Assembly: GCA_026129385.1 (NCBI GenBank)
Contig: JAHCIE010000231.1
Location: 1-5,648, forward strand
Reading direction: 5' to 3'
From: Anaerolineae bacterium
GTDB taxonomy: Bacteria; Chloroflexota; Anaerolineae; Epilineales; JAHCIE01
Length of the DNA stretch: 5,648 nucleotides
Shown: positions 1-5,648 of the stretch, piece after piece
How the letters are laid out: the number at the start of each line of letters is the position of its first letter
Position numbering within the stretch: the first letter of the stretch is position 1
The notes under the pieces: model-generated
The model's input: the letters and a program-made list of their open reading frames with translations, nothing else
The model's database searches: none
Told to the model about the DNA's origin: nothing
Made by a program: the position numbers and the translations under genes

Positions 1-892
1 CGGTTTCCAGGGTCAGCGCCAGTGGACCGACCACTTCCCCAACGGCGACTTTATGGAGGCCATTCTCAACTCGTCCTTCGACTGGAACGGCATCCGCGCC
101 CCCTACGTCTTCGCCACCGAGAATGACAGCCTCAACGGCGCAACCATGCTCCTGGGGTACCTGCTGACCAACACAGCTCAGATCTTCGCCGACGTTCGCA
201 CCTACTGGAGCCCCGAGGCGGTCAAGCGCGTAACGGGCTACGACCTGGATGGCATCGCTGCCCAGGGCATCATCCACCTCATCAACTCCGGCGCCGCCAC
301 CCTGGACGCCACGGGCGAGCAGGAGCGCGACGGTGTGCCCGTGATGAAGCCGTACTGGGAAATCAGCGCGGCTGAGGCCGAGGGTTGCCTCAAGGCGACC
401 ACCTGGTACCCGGCCATGACCGAGTACTTCCGGGGCGGCGGCTACTCGTCCCAGTTCCTGACGCGCGGCGAGATGCCGGTTACCATGGCCCGCATCAACA
501 TCATCAAGGGCCTGGGGCCGGTCCTCCAACTGGCCGAGGGCGTAACCGTCGATGTGCCCCCCCACGTGCATCACATCATCAACGAGCGCACCAATGCGAC
601 GTGGCCGACTCACTACTTCGTGCCGCGCACGACGGGTGAGGGGCCGTTCCGCGACGTGTACTCGGTCATGGCCGCCTGGGGCGCGAACCACGGCGCGATC
701 AGCTACGGCCACATCGGCGCGGACCTGATCACGCTGGCGTCCATGCTGCGCATCCCGGTGACGATGCACAACGTGCCTGGGCCGCGCCTGTTCCGCCCCG
801 CGACGTGGAACCACTTCGGCGCGCTGGAACCGGTCGGCGCGGACTATCGCGCTTGCGCCACCTTCGGCCCACTGTACGGCCGGTATGCGTAG
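1..892 (+). CDS. fucI: L-fucose isomerase, C-terminal half (5' end outside window)
   Basis: FucI interconverts L-fucose and L-fuculose (and often D-arabinose and D-ribulose) in the cytoplasm, as the first step of L-fucose breakdown. The frame is already open at base 2 and begins GFQGQRQWTDHFPNGDF, so the ATG at 53 is an internal Met and not the start. About 296 residues are present, close to half of the roughly 590-residue E. coli protein, which I recall as nearly collinear here. The residues matching the E. coli Mn2+/catalytic set Glu337, Asp361 and His528 are all visible: Glu in ATEND (codon 119-121), Asp in FADVRTYW (codon 191-193) and His in WGANHG (codon 689-691). Other family blocks are YFRGGGYSS, NIIKGLGPVLQ and, near the C-terminus, DYRAC...GPLYGR. 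The TAG stop is at 890-892. The kinase follows after 141 bp, which supports a shared catabolic operon. The family assignment is very secure; the in vivo substrate is inferred. Confidence 0.97.
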   Translation, partial: GFQGQRQWTDHFPNGDFMEAILNSSFDWNGIRAPYVFATENDSLNGATMLLGYLLTNTAQIFADVRTYWSPEAVKRVTGYDLDGIAAQGIIHLINSGAATLDATGEQERDGVPVMKPYWEISAAEAEGCLKATTWYPAMTEYFRGGGYSSQFLTRGEMPVTMARINIIKGLGPVLQLAEGVTVDVPPHVHHIINERTNATWPTHYFVPRTTGEGPFRDVYSVMAAWGANHGAISYGHIGADLITLASMLRIPVTMHNVPGPRLFRPATWNHFGALEPVGADYRACATFGPLYGRYA

Positions 893-903
893 AGCTTTGT
901 TCT

Positions 904-1016
904 CCGTAGGGGCAGGCCTCCGTGCTGGCCGCCAACCAGGGCTGCGCCTGACCGTGGCGATGGAAACAGCATTGCCGCCAAGGGCGAGGGCGGCCACGGG
1001 GGGGCCGCCCCTACGG
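904..1016. repeat. Large imperfect inverted repeat (CGTAGGGGC...GCCCCTACG type)
   Basis: The left arm is about 904-933 and the right arm about 988-1016. The outer 10 bp are perfectly complementary (CCGTAGGGGC at 904-913, GCCCCTACGG at 1007-1016). An inner 8 bp is also perfect (TGGCCGCC at 926-933, GGCGGCCA at 989-996). The segments between differ in length by about 2 nt. The right arm can also fold by itself: GGCGGCC at 989-995 pairs with GGCCGCC at 1003-1009 around a G-rich loop. GCCGCC at 974-979 competes for 989-994. The element starts 12 bp after the isomerase stop and ends 17 bp before the kinase start. I recall similar sequences as dispersed intergenic repeats in Chloroflexota genomes; whether it is such a family cannot be tested from one copy. 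Confidence 0.8.
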
Positions 1017-1023
1017 GTGCGGG

Positions 1024-1027
1024 GGAG
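1024..1027 (+). promoter_or_regulatory. Ribosome binding site of the kinase
   Basis: GGAG lies within the run GGGGGAG, with a 6-nt spacer to the ATG at 1034. It sits only 7 nt downstream of the inverted repeat, so a folded repeat would abut the ribosome binding site without covering it. It fixes the kinase start at 1034. Confidence 0.75.
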
Positions 1028-1033
1028 ATACTC

Positions 1034-2524
1034 ATGTCCACATCCATCGGCACAGCCTACCTGGCCTTTGACCTCGGCGCGGAGAGTGGCCGCGCTGTCC
1101 TCGGCTGGCTCGCTGATGACGAGTTGCGCTTGGAAGAGGTGCATCGCTTCGCCAACGGTCCGGTACGCGTCGGCGACAGCCTGCACTGGGATGTCCTACG
1201 CCTGTGGAGCGAGATGCAACACGGCCTGGCCCTGGCCGCGGCGAAAGCGGGCGACCGGCTGGTGAGCCTGGGCGTCGACACCTGGGGCGTCGACTTCGGT
1301 CTGCTGGCCGCCGACGATAGCCTGCTTGGCAATCCGCACCACTACCGCGACCCGCGCACTGACGGTATGCTCGAAGCCGCCTTCGCAGTGGCGCCCCGCG
1401 ATGAAATCTACGGCCAGACTGGCATCCAGTTCATGCAGCTGAACACCCTCTACCAGTTGCTGGCGATGGCGCGCGCCGACTCGCCCGTCCTGGCCAGCGC
1501 GCGCCACCTGCTTATGATGCCCGACCTGCTCAGCTTCTGGCTGTCCGGCGTCAAGGCCAACGAGTTCACCGACGCCACCACGACGCAATGCTATAACCCA
1601 CGCGACGAAACATGGGCGACGGGGCTTCTGGAACGGCTCGGCATCCCGACCGGCTTGTTCGGCGACATCGTACCGCCGGGAACCGTTCTCGGCCCACTGC
1701 GGCGCAGTGTCGCCGCCGACGCCCATTGCTCGCCCGTGCCGGTCATCGCCACGGCCAGCCACGACACGGCCTCGGCGGTGGCCGCCGTGCCCGCCACGGC
1801 CGCCCACTATGTGTACATCAGCTCCGGCACGTGGTCCCTCATGGGCATCGAGTCGCCGCAGCCCATTATCAGTGACGCCAGCCTGCGCGCCGACCTGACC
1901 AACGAGGGAGGCGTCAACGGCACGATTCGCCTGCTCAAGAACATCATGGGCATGTGGCTCGTCCAGGAATGCCGCCGCGCCTGGGCCGCCCAGGGCAAGG
2001 CCTACACCTACGACGACCTGACCGCCCTGGCCGAGGCAGCGCCCGCCTTCGGGCCACTCATCAACCTGTCCGAGGCGCGCTATCTGGCCCCTGGCGAGAT
2101 GCCCGCCCGCATCCAGGCCGCATGCCGAGAGAGCGGTCAGCCTGCGCCCGACACGCCGGGCGCGCTGGTACGCTGCGTTCTAGAGAGCCTGGCCCTGGAG
2201 TATCGCCGCGTCATCGACCTTATCGAGGCCATCGTTAGCCGCCCCATGACCGCCATCCACATCGTCGGCGGCGGCTCGCGAAATCGGTTGCTCAACCAGT
2301 TGACGGCCAACGCCACCGGCCGCCCGGTCATCGCCGGCCCGGTCGAGGCGACGGCGACGGGTAACATCCTGGTCCAGGCCATCGCCACTGGGCGACTGGC
2401 CTCGCTACGCGAGGGCCGCGATCTGCTGCGCCGCATCGTCGAAACCACGACCTACGAGCCGAGGGACACCGCTCGATGGGACGAGGCGTATGGACAATAC
2501 CTGGGACTTGTTGGCGACCAATGA
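1034..2524 (+). CDS. rhaB: Rhamnulokinase-type FGGY carbohydrate kinase
   Basis: This FGGY-family kinase uses ATP to phosphorylate the C1 hydroxyl of a ketose, L-rhamnulose in the classical enzyme. It has 496 residues against about 489 for E. coli RhaB, and the two align from end to end as I recall the latter. Visible blocks are: N-terminal phosphate-binding AFDLGAESGR (11-20), VDTWGVDF (81-88), YRDPRTDG (104-111), GIQFMQLNTLYQL (130-142), DATTTQ (180-185), SHDTASAV with the expected catalytic base Asp244, SSGTWSLMG (263-271), LTNEGG (288-293), LKNIMGMWL (301-309), VGGGSRN (411-417) and AGPVEATATGN (434-444). The last group forms the ATP-binding C-terminal domain. No domain is missing. The ATG at 1034 has a good ribosome binding site, and the TGA stop is at 2522-2524. 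A RhaB-type kinase next to a FucI-type isomerase suggests that it may act on L-fuculose here, or that the operon serves more than one deoxy sugar. Confidence 0.94.
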   Translation: MSTSIGTAYLAFDLGAESGRAVLGWLADDELRLEEVHRFANGPVRVGDSLHWDVLRLWSEMQHGLALAAAKAGDRLVSLGVDTWGVDFGLLAADDSLLGNPHHYRDPRTDGMLEAAFAVAPRDEIYGQTGIQFMQLNTLYQLLAMARADSPVLASARHLLMMPDLLSFWLSGVKANEFTDATTTQCYNPRDETWATGLLERLGIPTGLFGDIVPPGTVLGPLRRSVAADAHCSPVPVIATASHDTASAVAAVPATAAHYVYISSGTWSLMGIESPQPIISDASLRADLTNEGGVNGTIRLLKNIMGMWLVQECRRAWAAQGKAYTYDDLTALAEAAPAFGPLINLSEARYLAPGEMPARIQAACRESGQPAPDTPGALVRCVLESLALEYRRVIDLIEAIVSRPMTAIHIVGGGSRNRLLNQLTANATGRPVIAGPVEATATGNILVQAIATGRLASLREGRDLLRRIVETTTYEPRDTARWDEAYGQYLGLVGDQ

Positions 2525-2582
2525 CCAAGGGCGAAGGACCAGCTAGAGCATTACCTTGGTCCTCGGTCCTTCGTCCCTGGTC
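2523..2582. repeat. Inverted array of degenerate 7-nt repeats (GACCAAG / CTTGGTC)
   Basis: The left arm contains three consecutive heptads: GACCAAG (2523-2529), GGCGAAG (2530-2536) and GACCAGC (2537-2543). After an 11-nt spacer come four heptads in the opposite orientation: CTTGGTC (2555-2561), CTCGGTC (2562-2568), CTTCGTC (2569-2575) and CCTGGTC (2576-2582). Bases 2523-2540 are complementary to 2565-2582 at 16 of 18 positions. Because the units repeat every 7 nt, several hairpin registers are possible. The first unit shares bases with the kinase TGA stop (2522-2524). No T-tract follows, so a classical terminator is unlikely. I recall similar heptad tracts as dispersed repeats in Chloroflexota. 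Confidence 0.8.
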
Positions 2583-2586
2583 CCCG

Positions 2587-2593
2587 AAGGGAG
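2587..2593 (+). promoter_or_regulatory. Ribosome binding site deciding a GTG start
   Basis: AAGGGAG lies 5 nt before the GTG at 2599. This strong purine-rich site is the main reason for placing the start at GTG 2599. The in-frame ATG at 2521 has only a weak upstream site, and its first 26 codons would be translated repeat sequence. A short hairpin (TCCCT at 2574-2578 with AGGGA at 2588-2592) could cover this site. Confidence 0.7.
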
Positions 2594-2598
2594 ACTGC

Positions 2599-3945
2599 GT
2601 GGATAGCGTCACTACCGACCTGGAAGCCAAACTCAATGACCTATCGCTCCAGCAGCGGCTCGAAGCCCTGGCGGAACTGGTGCGGCGGGCCAGGCTGTCC
2701 GATACGCCCCGTCCGGCTGAGACCGAGCTGGTCAACATGCACTGTCACAGCCTCTACTCGTACAACGCCTACGGCTACTCGCCGGCCGCTCTGGCCTGGC
2801 TGGCCTATCAACGCGGCTGGCGCGCCATTGGCCTGGTCGACTTCGACGTACTGGACGGCGTGGACGAGTTCCTCGATGCCTGCGACCTGCTCGGCGTGCG
2901 TGGCGCGGCCGCCCTGGAGACACGCGCCTTCCTACCGGAGTTCGCCGACCGCGAGATCAACTCGCCGGGCGAGCCGGGTGTATTGTACCACATGGGTCTC
3001 GGCTTCAGCAGCAGCCAGGCCCCCGATACTGCTGGCAGCGCCCTGGCCGACCTGCGCGCCCGCGCCGTGCGCCGCAACCGCGACATGATCGCGCGCCTGA
3101 ACCGCTACCTCGACCCGGTCACCGTCGACTACGACACCGACGTACTAAACATGACGCCTTCGGGCAATGCGACGGAGCGACACATGCTCGTCGCCTACGT
3201 GCGCGCCGCTGAGACGCAGACGCCCAACCCCACCGCCTTCTGGGCTGACCGGCTCAACTTACCCGGCGACAAGGTCGCCACGCTCATGGAGAACCCGGCG
3301 CAGTTCCAGAACACCCTGCGCGCCAAGCTGATGAAGCGCGGCGGTGTGGGCTACGAGCAGCCCGGCCCCGACACCTTCCCCCCCTTCGCCGAGGTGCAAC
3401 GCCTCATCCTGGCCTGCGGCGCGCTGCCGTGCTACGCCTTCCTCGATGGCACATCCAGCGGCGAGCAGGCGCTAGACGAGCTGGTGGGGCTGCTGGTGGA
3501 CCACGACACGGTGGCCGTCAACATCATTCCCGATCGTAACTGGAACATCGCCGACGCCGCGACCAAGGCGGTCAAGCTGCAACGCCTGCACGACCTGGCA
3601 CGGCTGGCCGACGACCTGGCGCTGCCTTTCAACATTGGCACCGAGATGAACAGCCCCGGCCAACGGCTGGTGGACGACCTGGACGCGCCCGAACTGGCGT
3701 CGCTACGCCAGGCTTTCCTCGACGGCGCGTCCTTCGTCTACGGCCATACTGTGTTACAACGCGCCCGTGGCCTGGGCTACCAGAGCGACTGGGCGCGAGA
3801 CTGCCTCCCTGAGCGGCGCGCGCGCAACACCTTCTATACCCACGTCGGTCGCGCCGTCCCACCGGGCCGCGCGGGCCTGGCCCAACTCCAGGCGCTGGAT
3901 TCTTCTATATCGCCATCAGACCTGTTAGCGAGGTTAAGCCTATGA
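2599..3945 (+). CDS. Divergent PHP-like domain protein of unknown function
   Basis: With the GTG start the protein has 448 residues. It begins with a short helical stretch (about 7-33). A PHP-like metallohydrolase fold then appears: NMHCHSLYSYNAYGYSP (46-62) supplies an HxH motif (His48, His50), IGLVDFDVLDG (77-87) sits where PHP proteins have a TDHD-type motif, ALET (105-108) supplies Glu107, YHMGLGF (130-136) supplies His131, and TERHMLVAY (192-200) resembles the R-x-H helix. Candidate C-terminal ligands are less clear: PCYAFLDG (277-284) sits where AHP is usual, NIGTEMNSPGQ (345-355) contains Glu349, and YGHTVLQRA (381-389) contains His383. Phe82 replaces the usual His of motif II. Known PHP proteins are phosphoesterases such as histidinol phosphatase and polymerase-associated domains. 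A role on a sugar phosphate is plausible from the neighbours but is not shown. No signal peptide or membrane segment is seen. The TGA stop overlaps the next start (ATGA), implying translational coupling. The PHP call is by motif only; the function is unknown. Confidence 0.75.
   Translation: MDSVTTDLEAKLNDLSLQQRLEALAELVRRARLSDTPRPAETELVNMHCHSLYSYNAYGYSPAALAWLAYQRGWRAIGLVDFDVLDGVDEFLDACDLLGVRGAAALETRAFLPEFADREINSPGEPGVLYHMGLGFSSSQAPDTAGSALADLRARAVRRNRDMIARLNRYLDPVTVDYDTDVLNMTPSGNATERHMLVAYVRAAETQTPNPTAFWADRLNLPGDKVATLMENPAQFQNTLRAKLMKRGGVGYEQPGPDTFPPFAEVQRLILACGALPCYAFLDGTSSGEQALDELVGLLVDHDTVAVNIIPDRNWNIADAATKAVKLQRLHDLARLADDLALPFNIGTEMNSPGQRLVDDLDAPELASLRQAFLDGASFVYGHTVLQRARGLGYQSDWARDCLPERRARNTFYTHVGRAVPPGRAGLAQLQALDSSISPSDLLARLSL
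3930..3933 (+). promoter_or_regulatory. Ribosome binding site of the dehydrogenase
   Basis: GAGG lies 8 nt before the ATG at 3942, inside the last codons of the upstream gene. Together with the ATGA stop/start overlap at 3942-3945, it indicates coupled translation of the PHP-like protein and the dehydrogenase. Confidence 0.6.
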
Positions 3946-5648
3946 GCGTCACTACCATGAAGCACGACAAACTGGATGAGTACAAGCGCGCCGACGCGCC
4001 CCTGCCGGAGCACAACGTCGTGTGGCCCACCTACGGCGCGGGCTTCGAGAACTTCGGCCGCGACGAGCGGCCCATCGAGACGCCGCTGCCTCCCGCCGGC
4101 GCCGATGAACTGATCGTTCGCCACGACGCCTGCGGCCTGTGCTTCTCTGATATCAAGATTATCTCCCTCGGCGAGCAGCACCCGCGTATCTTCCGCGACA
4201 TCCGCCAGCAGCCCGTCGTTCAGGGCCACGAGGTCGCCATGACCGTCGTCGAGGTTGGCGACGACCTGCGCGACCAGTACCACGTCGGCGACCGCTTCAT
4301 CATCCAGGCCGACATCTTCAAGGACGGCGTCGGCTACGCCTACGGCTACATGATCGACGGCGGCCTGTCGCTATACGGGCGCATCGACCAGCGCGTCCTC
4401 AACGGTGACGGCGGCAACTACCTCATCCCCATCCAGCCGCGCGACGGTTACGCCGAGACAGCCCTGGCCGAGCCGTGGGCGTGTGTCATCGCCGCCTACG
4501 AGCTGACCTATCGCAGCGGCCTCAAGGCCGGCGGCACGACCTGGATCGTGGGCACGGGCGCGAGCGACAGAGACTATACCCTCAGCGCCGGCTTCGACGC
4601 GGCGGGGCACCCGGCGCGGCTGCTCCTGACCGACGCGCCGCCGGCCTTCGCGGCCTGGCTTCGCGAGCGCGCCGCCGCCCTCGGCGTCGAGGTGTTGGAC
4701 GCGCCGGACCTGACCGCGCCGCCAGTCACTCCCAGCGACGACATCGTGCTGCTTGCCCCGACCGCCGATCTGGTGGAGACCGTCAGCCCGCATCTGGCCG
4801 ACTTCGGCATCGTCGCCCTGCTGGGCGACACGCCCCTCGACCGACCGGCCCAGGTGGACATTGGCCGCGTCCACTACAATCGCTGGACCTACGTCGGCGG
4901 ACGGAGAACCGATGTAGCGCGCGCCTACAGCGACGTGCCTGTGCGCGCCGCGCTGCGGCCGGCCGGGCGGGCGTGGTTCGTCGGTGCGGGTGGGCCGATG
5001 GGGCGCATGCACGTCCAGCGCGCCCTGCAAAGCCCGCAACCGCCCGCCATCATCGTCTGCACGGATATGGGCGACGTGCGCCTCAAGGCCCTGCGCGACA
5101 CCTTCGCCGCCGAGGCAGCAGCGCGCGGCATCGAATTCGTGTGCATCAATCCGGCGCATCGTGGCGTCGCGGCGGACGAGCAGGCAATGGACCATCTCAA
5201 GGAAGAGGGCTTCGACGATATTGTCGTGCTGGCCCCTGCGCCGGCCGCCATCGCTGACGCGGCTAACTGGCTCGCGCCCCAGGGTGTGATGAACATTTTC
5301 GCTGGTGTGGCGCGCGGCGTGACGACCCCGCTGGACCTGAGCGCGGTGTATCTGAAGGGCGTGCGCTTCATCGGCCACTCGGCATCGGACATCGACGATC
5401 TGCGCCTGACGCTCCACAAGGTCGAGACGGCCGAACTGTCGCCCAACCGCTCCGTGGCAGCCATCGGCTCGCTGGCTGCGGCGCGCGATGGCCTGCTGGC
5501 GGTGCGCGACAGCGTCTTCCCTGGCAAGGTGGTCATCTACCCGCACATCAAGGACTTGCCGCTGACACCGCTGAGCGACCTGAAGGATCGCCTGCCAACC
5601 GTCTACGCGAAACTCAAGGATGGTCGCGAGTGGACCATCGAGGCCGAG
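3942..5648 (+). CDS. Zinc-type medium-chain dehydrogenase with two Rossmann domains (3' end outside window)
   Basis: An unbroken frame of 569 codons runs from ATG 3942 to the window end. Residues about 55-190 form a GroES-like catalytic domain of the zinc alcohol/sorbitol dehydrogenase superfamily: ACGLCFSD (63-70, expected zinc ligand Cys67), QGHE (94-97, His96) and LAEPWACV (175-182, Glu177 as in sorbitol dehydrogenase). The four-cysteine structural-zinc lobe is absent; its region holds a Tyr/Gly-rich stretch (about 121-147). Two successive cofactor-type domains follow. The first, about 199-331, has IVGTGAS and an acidic residue after the second strand (LLLTD). The second, about 342-490, has FVGAGGPMG and IVCTD. 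Acidic residues at that point usually favour NAD(H) over NADP(H). Typical family members have about 350 residues and one such domain. Substrate is unknown; lactaldehyde, a free sugar or a sugar phosphate are possible from context. Start choice rests on the ATGA overlap and GAGG site; ATG 3957 is an alternative. Confidence 0.88.
   Translation, partial: MSVTTMKHDKLDEYKRADAPLPEHNVVWPTYGAGFENFGRDERPIETPLPPAGADELIVRHDACGLCFSDIKIISLGEQHPRIFRDIRQQPVVQGHEVAMTVVEVGDDLRDQYHVGDRFIIQADIFKDGVGYAYGYMIDGGLSLYGRIDQRVLNGDGGNYLIPIQPRDGYAETALAEPWACVIAAYELTYRSGLKAGGTTWIVGTGASDRDYTLSAGFDAAGHPARLLLTDAPPAFAAWLRERAAALGVEVLDAPDLTAPPVTPSDDIVLLAPTADLVETVSPHLADFGIVALLGDTPLDRPAQVDIGRVHYNRWTYVGGRRTDVARAYSDVPVRAALRPAGRAWFVGAGGPMGRMHVQRALQSPQPPAIIVCTDMGDVRLKALRDTFAAEAAARGIEFVCINPAHRGVAADEQAMDHLKEEGFDDIVVLAPAPAAIADAANWLAPQGVMNIFAGVARGVTTPLDLSAVYLKGVRFIGHSASDIDDLRLTLHKVETAELSPNRSVAAIGSLAAARDGLLAVRDSVFPGKVVIYPHIKDLPLTPLSDLKDRLPTVYAKLKDGREWTIEAE

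Larger units (their letters stand above)
893..1033. other. Intergenic region between isomerase and kinase
   Basis: This 141-bp gap is occupied mainly by an inverted repeat (904-1016), with the kinase ribosome binding site immediately after it. I see no convincing -10/-35 promoter: the region is very GC-rich, and the only AT-richer patch is around 961-973. No T-run follows the repeat that would make a classical intrinsic terminator. The simplest reading is that isomerase and kinase are co-transcribed through the repeat, possibly with attenuation by its secondary structure. Confidence 0.6.

Noticed and set aside
53..55. ATG 53 as the start of a short 279-residue protein
   Set aside because: The frame is open from base 2, and the 17 residues before the ATG match conserved isomerase sequence, so the gene begins upstream of the window.
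904..1016. Inverted repeat as an intrinsic terminator
   Set aside because: The arms are far apart (about 54 nt) and no T-run follows either the large fold or the local hairpin. A role in attenuation cannot be excluded, but it is not supported.
885..1265. 126-codon + strand frame starting at the isomerase stop
   Set aside because: It would translate the inverted repeat and then the kinase 5' end out of frame. The composition is Arg/Ala-rich and no motifs are seen.
1196..1807. 203-codon minus-strand open frame
   Set aside because: It is antisense to the rhamnulokinase core and has low-complexity Gly/Arg-rich composition, so it is a shadow of the kinase gene.
2523..2582. Heptad array as a CRISPR or tRNA-like structure
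   Set aside because: The units are 7 nt, contiguous and inverted, with no spacers. No cloverleaf or anticodon arm can be drawn.
3834..4283. 149-codon minus-strand frame across the PHP/dehydrogenase junction
   Set aside because: It crosses two well-supported + strand genes joined by an ATGA overlap. No ribosome binding site or family motif was recognised.
4475..5257. 260-codon + strand frame in another phase within the dehydrogenase
   Set aside because: The translation is Arg/Ala/Gly-rich. The dehydrogenase frame carries zinc and Rossmann motifs throughout, with no frameshift signal.
4371..5546. 391-codon open frame on the minus strand
   Set aside because: It lies wholly opposite the dehydrogenase, whose motifs are clear. 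Its translation is Arg/His/Gly-rich without recognisable domains, as expected from the antisense of GC-rich coding DNA.

Overview
The window looks like part of a deoxy-sugar (L-fucose / L-rhamnose) catabolic operon from a GC-rich bacterium. All four genes are on the + strand, and both window ends lie inside genes. Coding sequence is strongly GC-biased at third codon positions. No RNA gene, transposase, CRISPR array or phage gene is visible. The host is most likely a member of the Chloroflexota. This rests on my recollection that both intergenic repeat styles seen here (CGTAGGGGC...GCCCCTACG inverted repeats, and degenerate 7-nt GACCAAG/GACGAAG arrays) are common in that phylum, so the assignment is tentative.

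Layout: (1) 1-892, the C-terminal half of L-fucose isomerase (FucI), with all three expected metal/catalytic residues. (2) 893-1033, a 141-bp gap filled mostly by a large imperfect inverted repeat. (3) 1034-2524, a full-length FGGY kinase that closely matches rhamnulokinase (RhaB). (4) 2525-2598, a 74-bp gap made of inverted 7-nt repeat units that begins inside the kinase stop codon. (5) 2599-3945, a protein with a divergent PHP-like metal-binding fold and no established function. (6) 3942-5648, a zinc-type medium-chain dehydrogenase, coupled to the previous gene by an ATGA overlap, carrying two consecutive Rossmann-like cofactor domains and running off the window end.

How the genes may work together: the isomerase converts L-fucose (or a related aldose) to a ketose, and the kinase phosphorylates the ketose at C1. 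The classical next step is a class II aldolase yielding dihydroxyacetone phosphate and L-lactaldehyde. No aldolase is in the window. Its place in the gene order is taken by the PHP-like protein and the double-Rossmann dehydrogenase, which could act on lactaldehyde, on a sugar or sugar phosphate, or on something unrelated. The isomerase is of the fucose type while the kinase is of the rhamnose type, so the true substrate is open. The most interesting items are the PHP/dehydrogenase pair and the dehydrogenase's tandem cofactor domains.
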